The position numbers and the translations under genes were made by a program. Of a DNA stretch of 43,076 nt, positions 1 through 7,047 are shown in pieces (within the stretch, counting starts at the first letter, position 1; each line of letters begins with the position of its first letter). Below the pieces are notes generated by a model. That model searched no databases, had not been told where the DNA came from, and saw only the letters and a program-made list of their open reading frames with translations. The stretch is from Bauldia sp. (GTDB lineage: Bacteria; Pseudomonadota; Alphaproteobacteria; Rhizobiales; Kaistiaceae). Location of the stretch: NCBI GenBank assembly GCA_020442065.1, contig JAGRKZ010000150.1, positions 1 through 43,076 of the forward strand, written 5' to 3'.

Positions 1-215
1 GTCTTGCCGGCGCCGCGGCCGCCGAGCACGAGCCAGGTCAGCCAGCCCTCGCCTGGCGGCGGCAGCTGGTCGGGCCGGGCGCGCATCCACCAGGCGTCGT
101 CGAGCCGCGCCTTGTCGTCGGGCGGCAGCGCGGCGATCAGGTCCTCAATATCCCGCTTCGCCCCGAGCCCACTTTCTAATTCGTTCCGCAAGGCGGGCGT
201 CGGCTTCTTCGTCAC
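1..215 (-). CDS. Terminase large subunit, N-terminal fragment (prophage or gene transfer agent)
   Basis: The gene runs off the left edge, so only about 71 N-terminal residues are visible. The reading ends in the block WLVLGGRGAGKT, a Walker A motif of the kind seen in the ATPase of phage and gene transfer agent large terminases, and just before it lies a WWMRARPDQLPPPGEGW stretch typical of the segment preceding that motif. These enzymes drive DNA into a prohead and cut it. No ATG is available: a GTG at 213-215 or a TTG at 189-191 could start it, and both overlap the end of the upstream small-subunit gene, which suggests translational coupling. Whether it is an intact prophage, a gene transfer agent or a remnant depends on sequence beyond the window. 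Confidence 0.75.
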   Translation of the reverse strand, partial: MTKKPTPALRNELESGLGAKRDIEDLIAALPPDDKARLDDAWWMRARPDQLPPPGEGWLTWLVLGGRGAGK

Positions 216-843
216 GGTCAGGCGGCTCCGCTTCCTTCGAGGTAGTGCCGCCCTCACCGATCTGCTTCAGCGCCCCGAGGGTCCTCGCCAGGTGGCCGAG
301 GATGCGCGCATCGCGCTCTTCGACCGTTGCGCCCCTCCGGCCGAGTCGCTTCTCGACCAGCGCGATCTGCCGGTTGACGGCCGAGAGCAGCCGCGCCCGC
401 GCGTCGCGGGTATCGCCATCAGGCGCGGCCGGCTCCCGCCGCCCCGCCCGGCGGCCGGGCAGCGCCTGCGGCGCCGTCGCTGGCCGGGGCCAATCCTGAT
501 CGTTGACCCAGGTGCAAAAGGTCTTCTTCTCGATGCCGAGCCCCCTCGCCATCCGGCTCAGCGACTCGTCGGTCTCGGTCACCCGACGGCGGATGTCGGC
601 GTAAAGGGTCGGGTCGGCCATCAGCGCCGCGAGCAGCGCCTTTGCCGTCGGCCGGCGCCTGCCGCCGGCCCCGTGGCCGGCGGCGACCTCCGGTCCCGTT
701 TCCGGCTTGGCGGCAGCCATGATGGCGCTATCGGTCCCGCCGCGCCCGGCTTCGGGCTCCGCGGCGGCGGCGTCCGTGCACGCCGGCGGGTGCGCCGGGC
801 CGCGGCCGTTCAGGCCGGCTGCCGCCGCTGTCTGTTCCTGCAT
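145..843 (-). CDS. Putative terminase small subunit (HTH DNA-packaging protein)
   Basis: This 232-residue protein precedes and overlaps the large terminase. The N-terminal third is low-complexity, rich in Ala, Gly and Pro. The middle (around residues 65-115) reads as a helix-turn-helix region, with the stretch SLSRMARGLGIEKKTFCTWV, resembling the DNA-recognition part of small terminase subunits. The C-terminal third is helical and charged, as expected for an oligomerisation region. I place the start at the ATG at 843, preceded by GAGG at good spacing. An in-frame GTG at 879 would add twelve residues. The role, marking DNA for packaging, is inferred mainly from position and the HTH segment. 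It could be another phage or GTA regulator. Confidence 0.55.
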   Translation of the reverse strand: MQEQTAAAAGLNGRGPAHPPACTDAAAAEPEAGRGGTDSAIMAAAKPETGPEVAAGHGAGGRRRPTAKALLAALMADPTLYADIRRRVTETDESLSRMARGLGIEKKTFCTWVNDQDWPRPATAPQALPGRRAGRREPAAPDGDTRDARARLLSAVNRQIALVEKRLGRRGATVEERDARILGHLARTLGALKQIGEGGTTSKEAEPPDRDEEADARLAERIRKWARGEAGY

Positions 844-963
844 CTTGACCTCGTTCGATGATGGGGTGCTGTCGGCCACACCGCCGGACCAACCCTCTCC
901 GCTTCCCGGGGAGAGAGCCCGCTCCGGCCGCGGTTCTCACGCCAGCCTTGACCCCGGGCCAAC

Positions 964-1004
964 CCGGGGCAGGCTCTCGCCTCGCAGGAGAGAGCCTGCC
1001 CCGG
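964..1004. repeat. REP-like palindrome (15-bp stem)
   Basis: Perfect 15-bp inverted arms (964-978 and 990-1004) containing GGGGCAGGCTCTC and its complement surround an 11-nt loop. Flanking sequence has further related fragments (CCCGGGCCAACCCGGGG and CCGGACTTGATCC), a style common in rhizobial intergenic palindromic repeats. No T-run follows on either strand, so a repeat element is likelier than an intrinsic terminator. No second copy was noticed elsewhere in the window. Confidence 0.5.
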
Positions 1005-1064
1005 ACTTGATCCGTGGGGTGGCGCGCGCTGCGCACCGGGTGACGGCTCGGGCCGGACCACGCC

Positions 1065-1102
1065 AAAAGAAAGGCCCCCGCCGTTGCCGGCGAGGGCCTT
1101 TG
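1065..1102 (-). terminator. Intrinsic terminator of the candidate sRNA
   Basis: The arms AAAGGCCCTCGCCG and CGGCGGGGGCCTTT (minus strand, one mismatch) form a GC-rich hairpin. It is followed on the minus strand by a T-rich end (TTTCTTTT) at 1065-1072. It lies upstream of the terminase genes and so also insulates them from read-through. Confidence 0.8.
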
Positions 1103-1225
1103 AAGGAAGCGCGCACACCAAAGCCCCGGGGAGGAGGACGGAGCTTTGCAAAGGAAGCGCGCGAGTCGCCTTGGGGCCGGACCCAGCCGCGCTGTCTTGG
1201 CTTCGACCGCGGCTGTCCGACGTTG
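1065..1225 (-). ncRNA. Candidate trans-acting small RNA (about 160 nt) with anti-Shine-Dalgarno motif
   Basis: A consensus-quality promoter (1232-1260) and a strong intrinsic terminator (1065-1102) delimit a minus-strand transcript of about 160 nt with no convincing reading frame. The RNA carries the pyrimidine motif TCCTCCTCCCC around 1128-1138, complementary to ribosome binding sites, and two copies of a GCGCGCTTCCTT module (about 1151-1162 and 1102-1113), the second running into the terminator. Anti-SD CU-rich motifs are known in rhizobial alpha-r14 (NfeR)-type sRNAs and in CcsR 'cuckoo' RNAs, so translational repression of several mRNAs is the likely job. Family membership is inferred. 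The absence of a central bubble and of pairing 5' and 3' ends argues against 6S RNA. Confidence 0.6.
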
Positions 1226-1231
1226 GCCTTC

Positions 1232-1260
1232 ATATAGGCGAGCACCGTCACGGTGTCAAG
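1232..1260 (-). promoter_or_regulatory. Housekeeping sigma promoter of the candidate sRNA
   Basis: On the minus strand, CTTGAC (1255-1260) and CTATAT (1232-1237) are separated by exactly 17 nt. This is a full match to the sigma-70-type consensus described for Sinorhizobium. Transcription should start near 1225. It is the best promoter match in the window. Confidence 0.8.
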
Positions 1261-1394
1261 GATTTTGTTCCTAGCAATGATCGCGCTACGCCGCTCTTCG
1301 GAAATGGGTAATACTGACAGGGTCAAGCGCGATCGCGGCGGGTCCGTCCGCGGCCGACTTGGATGGCGTTCGAAAAGAACACAGGAGGGTGCGG

Positions 1395-1879
1395 ATGGCA
1401 GCGATCTACGTCCCCGCCGGCACGGAGCGCTCGGGCACGGAGCTCAAGATGTGGGGCCTTGCGCCCCTCCATACCAGCTGTCGGGCGCCGACACCAACGG
1501 TCAATTGTTCGTCTGCGAGATCATCGGCGCCGGCTTCGGTCCGCCCCGCCATCTGCACTACGAGCAGGATGAGTGGTTCTACGTGACCAGCGGCATGTTC
1601 CGCATCGAGATCGGCGGCGAGCTGTTCGATGCCCGGCCCGGCGATTCGCTCTTTGCCCCGCGCAACGTCCCGCATGCCTGGGCGCCGACCGGCGACGGCC
1701 AGGGGACGATGGTGTTCGCGCTCCAGCCGGCCGGGCCGTTCGAGTCCTTCATCCGCGCGGGCGCTGAGCTCGGGCGCCTGCCCACGCGGCAGGAGGCCGA
1801 TGCCCTGTTCGAGGCCCACGGCATGAAGATCACCGGCCCTCCGCTCGACGTCGCGAAGACGAGCTTCGACGGCGGCTAG
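1395..1879 (+). pseudogene. Cupin-domain protein gene with a single-base frameshift
   Basis: A good RBS (AGGAGG) precedes an ATG at 1395 opening a frame MAAIYVPAGTERSGTELKMW. This frame leaves the family-like reading near 1468-1471 and soon becomes nonsense. The continuation (YQLSGADTNGQLF...) is intact in another frame to the TAG at 1879. Adding one base in the CTCCATACC stretch would restore a protein of about 161 residues. The second part is a typical small cupin: RHLHYEQDEWFYVTSG supplies the His-x-His and Glu of motif 1, and GDSLFAPRNVPHAW motif 2. Such proteins are metal-binding beta-barrels, some of them dioxygenases, but the substrate cannot be told. Either a real recent inactivation or a one-base sequencing error. 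Confidence 0.75.
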
Positions 1880-1914
1880 GCGCCCCGGCGGCCGCCCGGG
1901 CCGACGGATGGACC

Positions 1915-2721
1915 TCACTTGGTGACGGACGAACCGCCGAGGACCGCCACATCCAGGCACTGGGCATAGATCCAGTCGGTGTCGTGGACGCCGAGCCGGC
2001 CGCACAGGGCCTGCGAGGATCGATTGTCCTGCCGGACCCCGGTGATGAAGCCCCTCGCCCCTTCGTTCACCCACATATGCTCGATGGCCATCGCCCCGAG
2101 CTGCAGCGCGATCTTCTCGCCGCGCCGGTCTTCCCGTGTCGCCAGCATCCCCCAGAACACGTCGCGGGGGTGCGCACCATCGGCGTGATGAAGGAAGATC
2201 GAGGAGGCGCTGGCCACAGGGTGGCCCGAGCCGTCGATGGCGACCAAAGTGATCCCGGGCTTGGCCCGGCCGCGCAGGAACGCGCCCGGCACCGGCATCA
2301 CGCCGCAGGACTGGAGGAGCGCGGCGACCTCCCGGACCAGCCCGGTCGGGGTCGCCTCATCCAGTCGCTGCACGGTGAGATCGTCCGGCAGGCGCATCTC
2401 CGCCGCCACCTGCCGGCTGGCGCGGAAAGCGTCCTCGCCGCCGCGATAGTGCTCGTGACGGTCCCAGGTGAAGCCGGCCGCTTGGAGGGTGGCAAAGAGA
2501 CCGTCTGCATCGCTCTTGGGAAAGTAGTAGCAGACCCCGGCGCCCTGCATCCGGGCCAGGGCCATCATCGCCGGCAGCATGTCTGCGGTCGGACCGGTGA
2601 GGGCGACGACGCGCCCATAGTAGGAAAAGCGCGGATCGTCCTTCAGCAATTCGTGCAAGGCCCGGGACCGGCGCATCAGCGCGACTTTCGCCGCGTCGCC
2701 GAAATATTCTTCCTCGTTCAT
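1915..2721 (-). CDS. GNAT family N-acetyltransferase
   Basis: This 268-residue soluble protein has a GNAT-like C-terminal half. The segment WGMLATREDRRGEKIALQLG (around residues 188-207) is the beta4 strand followed by the R-x-x-R-G-x-x acetyl-CoA pyrophosphate loop. It is followed by RGFITGVRQDNRSSQALCGRLG, a typical late segment where Asn and Ser contact acetyl-CoA. The N-terminal half is more divergent and may be a degenerate second GNAT fold. The start ATG has GAGG upstream. Acceptor substrate is unknown. The gene stands alone on the minus strand, converging with the cupin gene. Confidence 0.8.
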   Translation of the reverse strand: MNEEEYFGDAAKVALMRRSRALHELLKDDPRFSYYGRVVALTGPTADMLPAMMALARMQGAGVCYYFPKSDADGLFATLQAAGFTWDRHEHYRGGEDAFRASRQVAAEMRLPDDLTVQRLDEATPTGLVREVAALLQSCGVMPVPGAFLRGRAKPGITLVAIDGSGHPVASASSIFLHHADGAHPRDVFWGMLATREDRRGEKIALQLGAMAIEHMWVNEGARGFITGVRQDNRSSQALCGRLGVHDTDWIYAQCLDVAVLGGSSVTK

Positions 2722-2821
2722 CGCAAGGCCTCGGTTCGCTCGCCGACGGAAGACCGGACGGTGGTCCCGTGCGTGACAAGTCTGACGCCGACCCGGATCC
2801 GTTCCCGGCCGCGCCCCCGCC

Positions 2822-3124
2822 TCACTCGTTTCCGCAGTCGGTCAGGCCGTTGACCATGAAGGTGCTGACGTCGGCGAACTCCGTCACCGACAGCGCCGCC
2901 TGGGCCTTCTCGCCGGCGGCGGTGTCCTCGCTCAGCGCCGCGACGACGTAGTCGCGCTGCACCGGCGACAGCGAGGCCGATCGCTTGGCGAGGCACTCGC
3001 ACGCCGCCGCCGACCAGCTCGTGCTCTTGGCGCAGGCGGCCTTGACCGCAGCGGCATCGGCAGCGCCGGCCGGGCCGGCCATCGCCACGAGCGCCATGAG
3101 ACCTGCAACGAGACCGCTCTTCAT
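2822..3124 (-). CDS. Small secreted four-cysteine protein, unknown function
   Basis: This 100-residue protein starts at the ATG at 3124, chosen because GGAGG lies six bases upstream; longer in-frame starts lack a site. Residues 1-22 form a clear Sec signal peptide ending in GPAGAA. The mature part has four cysteines (one in KAACAKS, two in AACECL, one in LTDCGNE), which suggests two disulfides in the periplasm, and is otherwise helical with no recognised motif. It lies alone between the GNAT and MFS genes on the same strand. I cannot assign a function. Confidence 0.65.
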   Translation of the reverse strand: MKSGLVAGLMALVAMAGPAGAADAAAVKAACAKSTSWSAAACECLAKRSASLSPVQRDYVVAALSEDTAAGEKAQAALSVTEFADVSTFMVNGLTDCGNE

Positions 3125-3227
3125 TCCGTCCTCCGCCATCCGGTGTTTCTCGCGTGCGGCAACGATAGTGCATCGCCCGCCGCGGCGCACCCCTGCCGAC
3201 GCCGGCCGCGGGTCCGGGGGCGCCCGC

Positions 3228-4415
3228 TCACGGCGCTGCCGCGCGCGCCTTCAGCCGGAGCCTCCGGACCATCGGCGCGGCGAGGGCGTAGACCATGCCG
3301 ACCGACAGCCAGATCGCCCCCGGCCAATGATCCCGGACGACGAAATAGAGGCTCGAGAATGCGAGCGGCGCGACGATCGAGGCAAGGCTCACGGTCGCGG
3401 CGAGCACGCCCTGAAGCTCGCCCTGCCCGCTGGCGTCGACCTGCCGGGTGGCAAGAGACTGGAGCGCCGGCACGCCGATGCCGCCGAGCACGAAGACCGG
3501 CATGATCGCAAAGACCATCCACCCCGCGGCGGCGAAGGCCATGACGGTGAGCGCGATGGTCGCGCCGGCGATGCCGATCAGCACCGTGGCGCGCTCGCCG
3601 AACCGCCGCACGGCCGGGCCGGGCAGGAAGGCCTGGGCGGAGGCCTGGAGCGCCCCGAAGGTGCCGAGCGAAAGCCCGATCATGAACCCGCTCCAGTCGA
3701 AGGCGTCCTTGCCCCACAGCGCCCAGCAGGTGCCGTAGGCCTCGCCCGTGGCGCTGAAGAGGAAGAAGACGACGATGATCGGCCGGAGGCTCCTCACAGA
3801 CAGCATCGCGCCAAGTGGCCGCAGCGGATAGAGCGCCGCGAGGTCGACCGGCATTCGGCTCGGTGCGCGGGACTCCGGCAGGACCAGGGCGGCGAGGAGG
3901 AGATTGCCAGTGTTCAGCGCCGCCGCAGCGACGAACGGCAGCCTCAGCCAATGGTCGCCGAGCACGCCGCCGAGGACCGGGCCGACGATGAAGCCGAGGC
4001 CGAACATGGCGTTCATCAGGCCGAACCGCCGGGCGCGGCTCTCCTCCGGCGTGATATCGGTGATGTAGGCGCTCGCGACGGAGACGTTGGCGCCGGCCAA
4101 ACCGGCGATGGCGCGGGCGAGCAGGAGCAGCCAAAGCGAGGGCGCGATCGCCAGCAGCAGATAGTTGACGGCGGCTCCGGCGAGCGAGGCAAGCAGCACG
4201 GGACGGCGGCCGAGCCTGTCGCTGAGGGCGCCGAGCACCGGCGCGAAGATGAATTGCATGACGGCATAGAGCGCAATCATCGCGCCGATGAAGGGCGCGA
4301 CATTGGCGGCGTGTGTGACGTCCTCGAGGAGCGAGGGCAGGATGGGAAAGACCAGGCCGATGCCGACGGCGTCGAGGGCGATGGCACTGTAGATGACGAT
4401 GAGAGGTCGGTTCAT
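3228..4415 (-). CDS. MFS drug efflux transporter, TetA-like (TCR/Tet family)
   Basis: A 395-residue, 12-helix inner-membrane antiporter close in length to TetA(B). The first helix region (LDAVGIGLVFPILPSLL) is characteristic of TetA-type proteins. The loop 2-3 signature GALSDRLGRRPVLL (about residues 60-73) is the MFS motif A of H+-coupled drug exporters, and SAYITDITPEESRARRFG after helix 5 is another Tet-like mark. The start ATG at 4415 fits the family. Upstream codons read as low-complexity and were left out. A perfect 19-bp palindrome lies about 150 bp upstream, but no TetR gene is adjacent. Real substrates may not include tetracycline, since many chromosomal members export other compounds. 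Confidence 0.8.
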   Translation of the reverse strand: MNRPLIVIYSAIALDAVGIGLVFPILPSLLEDVTHAANVAPFIGAMIALYAVMQFIFAPVLGALSDRLGRRPVLLASLAGAAVNYLLLAIAPSLWLLLLARAIAGLAGANVSVASAYITDITPEESRARRFGLMNAMFGLGFIVGPVLGGVLGDHWLRLPFVAAAALNTGNLLLAALVLPESRAPSRMPVDLAALYPLRPLGAMLSVRSLRPIIVVFFLFSATGEAYGTCWALWGKDAFDWSGFMIGLSLGTFGALQASAQAFLPGPAVRRFGERATVLIGIAGATIALTVMAFAAAGWMVFAIMPVFVLGGIGVPALQSLATRQVDASGQGELQGVLAATVSLASIVAPLAFSSLYFVVRDHWPGAIWLSVGMVYALAAPMVRRLRLKARAAAP

Positions 4416-4560
4416 GGCGCGTTCCGATCGACGCAGGCCAGCCGCGCCTGTTCGGCGCCGGTGGCGTGCGATGAGGCCCGACGGTGCGTCGGGCGCTGGC
4501 TTCCGGGAGACGCTGGCCGGTCCACGCTGAAGGTGCATGGACGGCGTGTGCGCGACCGCC

Positions 4561-4579
4561 TGGACGAAGTTTTCGTCCA
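4561..4579. promoter_or_regulatory. Perfect 19-bp palindrome, candidate repressor operator
   Basis: Eight-base arms TGGACGAA and TTCGTCCA flank a 3-nt centre. The site lies in the 299-bp gap (4416-4714) between the MFS start and the downstream end of the NicO gene, about 146 bp before the MFS ATG. Its size and symmetry suit a TetR- or MarR-like dimer, but no regulator gene is nearby. I see nothing else definite in this gap. Confidence 0.35.
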
Positions 4580-4714
4580 CCCCTTCCCCGCGTTTGTCGG
4601 ATCATGGGGGCAGCGGTCGTTTTTCGCGACAGCCCGGGATACGCCGCACGGCCGGCAATGACAAGCATCGGCAATCGTGCGCTCCGCCCTCGCCCGGCGT
4701 GAACCGGCCAGGGG

Positions 4715-5419
4715 CTAGAGGAACGCCGCGACCCCGAGGAGGATCAGGAGGAAGCCGGCGATGCCGTCGAGCCAGCGCGCCGCCAGCGTCACCGATGCGC
4801 CGTGACGGGCGAGGAAGGCGACCACCCGGTCGCGGGCGAGCACGGTCAGGGTTGCGACCGCGGCAAGCGTGATGCCGATGCCGACCAGCATGGCCGCGGC
4901 AAAGACGAGCCCGGCCTCGGGGATCCCGCGCGAGATGGCATAGACCATCGCGAACAGCGTGAGCGGGCACGGCACCAGCCCGGCCGCGACCGCCACGGCC
5001 GGTCCTTCGCCGTGGAGGTGCCGGCTGCCGCGGATCGCCCGCAGCAGCAGCCATAGTCCGATCACCGCGATCAGCCCGCGGCTCGCCGCCTCGATGGCGT
5101 CGGCACGGCCTGCGCCGGCGAGCGTGCGGGCAAGGAGCGGCGCGCCGGCCAGCGCGAGGACCACGGCGGAGACGACATGCGTCGCCGCAAGCAGCGTCGC
5201 CACCCCGATGCTCCGGGCGAGACCGTGGCCGGAGCCGGCGACATAGGAGGCGAGGATCGTCTTGCCGTGTCCCGGCGTCAGCGCGTGGATCGCGCCGAAG
5301 GCGATGCCGAGCGGCACCATCGCGGTGAGCAGCGCCACGTCATGGCTCGCGCCGAAGCCCGCGAGCTGGTCGCCGACCGCCGCCCGGATCCACTGCTGGA
5401 GGCCGACCAGGAACTCCAT
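4715..5419 (-). CDS. NicO/RcnA-type nickel-cobalt exporter
   Basis: This 234-residue membrane protein has about six helices. The motif HALTPGHGKT (residues about 45-54) is the hallmark of the NicO superfamily, in which His and the following residues form a metal site. A later GLVPCPLTLFAM (about residues 147-158) matches the second conserved block. RcnA-type members export Ni2+ and Co2+ from the cytoplasm. It lacks the His-rich cytoplasmic loop found in E. coli RcnA, but the gene ten bases upstream, on the same strand, encodes a permease with an extreme His-rich tail, which may supply that role. The RBS (GAGG) overlaps the intergenic gap, so the two are probably one operon. Confidence 0.8.
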   Translation of the reverse strand: MEFLVGLQQWIRAAVGDQLAGFGASHDVALLTAMVPLGIAFGAIHALTPGHGKTILASYVAGSGHGLARSIGVATLLAATHVVSAVVLALAGAPLLARTLAGAGRADAIEAASRGLIAVIGLWLLLRAIRGSRHLHGEGPAVAVAAGLVPCPLTLFAMVYAISRGIPEAGLVFAAAMLVGIGITLAAVATLTVLARDRVVAFLARHGASVTLAARWLDGIAGFLLILLGVAAFL

Positions 5420-5428
5420 CCCGTCGCC

Positions 5429-6487
5429 TCAGTGCGCGTGACGGTGGCGGTGGTGGAGGTCGGGATAGTGCGGGTGGCTATGGACCATCGGCGAATGCCG
5501 GTGCCGGTGACTGTGCGGTTCGCCCGGCGGATCGTCCGGTCCGTGGACGTGCTGGTGGTGGACGTCGTGCACATGCCGGTGCTCGTGGAGCATCTCCTCG
5601 TGGTGGTGCATGTGGTCGTGCCGCTCGGTGACGTGCAGGTACACGCCCGCCGCCATCAGCGCCGCCGCAAGGCCGAGCTGGACCGACAGCGGGTCACCGA
5701 GGAGCGCGACCGCGATGACCGCGCCGATGAACGGCGCCGTCGAGAAGTACGCCCCGGTTCGCGCCGCGCCGAGATGGCGGAGCCCGACGACGAAGAGGAC
5801 GAGGCTGACGCCATAGCCAAGCAGGCCGACCAGACCCACGAGCGCCACCGTCCCCGGCGACGGCAGACCGCCGCCTGCCGCGAGGCCAAGCGCGACGTTC
5901 ACCACGCCCGCCACCAGCCCCTTGATCATGGCGATCTGGATCGGGTCCGCGGCGGAGAGCTTGCGGGTGAGGTTGTTGTCGTTGCCCCAGGCGAGGCAGG
6001 CGCCGACGATCGCAAGCGCTCCAAATCCGATACCGCCTGCTTCCCCCTGCCACGACAACACCAGGGCGCCGGCGAGAATCGCCGCGGCCCCCGCGAGCAG
6101 CCGGCGGTCGACGCTCTCGCGGAAGACGATCCAGGCGATCGCCATTGTCGCCAGCCCTTCGAGGTTGAGGAGAAGCGAGGCCGAGGAGGCCGGCGTGGCC
6201 GCGAGGCCGGTCATCAGGAGCACCGGGCCGACGACGCCGCCGAACAGGACCACCAGCCCCAGCCGGGGAAGGTCGGCACGGCGCAACGGCGCCTCTCCCG
6301 TCGGCATGCCGATGGTCCGTCGGGCGAGGCCGAAGGCGCCGAGGCCGAGTCCGGAGCCGAGATACAGCAACCCCGCAAGCACCAGTGGCTCCACGCCCTC
6401 GCCAAGGAGGAGTTTGGAGAGCGGCGTACTGGCGCCGAACAGCGCGGCCGAAACGAGGGCGATCAGCGGGGCGGAAATCGAAGGCAT
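5429..6487 (-). CDS. EamA/DMT-family permease with histidine-rich C-terminal tail
   Basis: This 352-residue inner-membrane protein has about ten helices forming two EamA repeats: PLIALVSAALFGASTPLSK opens the first and FGALAIVGACLAWGNDNN the second. The last 70 residues (from about 283) contain 26 histidines in runs such as HMHHHEEMLHEH and HSHRHRH, a strong metal-chelating tail probably in the cytoplasm. DMT transporters usually move metabolites. The tail and the NicO gene directly downstream suggest nickel, cobalt or zinc handling. The RBS sits almost on the ATG (GAGGGG). Divergent from the K+ channel gene across a 109-bp gap. Function as transporter is firm, metal specificity is inferred. 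Confidence 0.8.
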   Translation of the reverse strand: MPSISAPLIALVSAALFGASTPLSKLLLGEGVEPLVLAGLLYLGSGLGLGAFGLARRTIGMPTGEAPLRRADLPRLGLVVLFGGVVGPVLLMTGLAATPASSASLLLNLEGLATMAIAWIVFRESVDRRLLAGAAAILAGALVLSWQGEAGGIGFGALAIVGACLAWGNDNNLTRKLSAADPIQIAMIKGLVAGVVNVALGLAAGGGLPSPGTVALVGLVGLLGYGVSLVLFVVGLRHLGAARTGAYFSTAPFIGAVIAVALLGDPLSVQLGLAAALMAAGVYLHVTERHDHMHHHEEMLHEHRHVHDVHHQHVHGPDDPPGEPHSHRHRHSPMVHSHPHYPDLHHRHRHAH

Positions 6488-6596
6488 CCCCTCACCATAA
6501 GACGGCCGTTTTGCGTCGCAAGAGCCGGCCCGGTCTTGGACTCCCTCGTCGACGCCGTGTTACCCCCGCGCCCATCACGGACGGGGAGGACAACCG

Positions 6597-7034
6597 ATGT
6601 TCGCGCAGCTCGGACTCGGGGGCCTGATGATCGGGCTCACCACCATCATCCACGCGAGCTTCATGCTCGCCGCGATCGGCCTGGTCGGCTGGGTGCTGCG
6701 CCGCGCCCGCCTGCCGATGCCGCACTGGCGGGCGGCCGTCACGGTCTCGTGGTTCGTGCTGGTGATGTTCTGCGCGACCATCGTCGAGGTCTGGACGTGG
6801 GCGGCGCTGTTCGTCTGGGGCGGGGCCTTGCCGACCCTCGAGGAGGCCACCTACTTCTCGGTCGTCACCTTCTCGACGCTCGGCTACGGCGACATCGTGC
6901 TCGATCCGTCGTGGCGGCTGCTCGGCTCGATCGCGGCGGTCAATGGCGTCATCCTGTTCGGCTGGACGACGGCGCTGGTCTTCATCGTCGTCCAGCGCGT
7001 CTACGGCCGCGACGGCGCCACCCCCCGGTTCTGA
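6597..7034 (+). CDS. Small two-TM potassium channel (Ion_trans_2 type)
   Basis: This 145-residue membrane protein has helices at about residues 8-33, 48-75 and 104-133. Between the last two is a pore loop with the K+ selectivity filter TLGYGD (94-99), preceded by EATYFSVVTFS. It therefore matches the minimal pore-domain channel family with an extra N-terminal helix and no voltage sensor or RCK gating domain. It would assemble as a tetramer in the inner membrane. The RBS GGGGAGG lies at good spacing before the ATG. It is divergent from the DMT/NicO operon. What opens the channel cannot be seen. Confidence 0.85.
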   Translation: MFAQLGLGGLMIGLTTIIHASFMLAAIGLVGWVLRRARLPMPHWRAAVTVSWFVLVMFCATIVEVWTWAALFVWGGALPTLEEATYFSVVTFSTLGYGDIVLDPSWRLLGSIAAVNGVILFGWTTALVFIVVQRVYGRDGATPRF

Positions 7035-7047
7035 ACACGGCGCGCCG

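Noticed and set aside
1065-1225. 6S RNA or SRP RNA identity for the small transcript
   Set aside because: The length suits 6S RNA, but the 5' and 3' ends do not pair and no central bubble is visible. The SRP core tetraloop motif is absent.
937-1326. A 129-codon minus-strand frame across the candidate sRNA
   Set aside because: No RBS, very Arg-rich nonsense-like composition, and the promoter and terminator leave no room for it. It is treated as non-coding.
2985-4661. A 558-codon plus-strand frame opposite the MFS gene
   Set aside because: Composition is Arg/Gly/Asp/Glu/His-rich, typical of antisense frames in GC-rich DNA, while the minus strand gives a clear 12-helix transporter.
6488-6596. 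Cobalamin or nickel riboswitch before the DMT/NicO operon
   Set aside because: The gap of 109 bp is shared with the divergent K+ channel gene, and no riboswitch core was seen.
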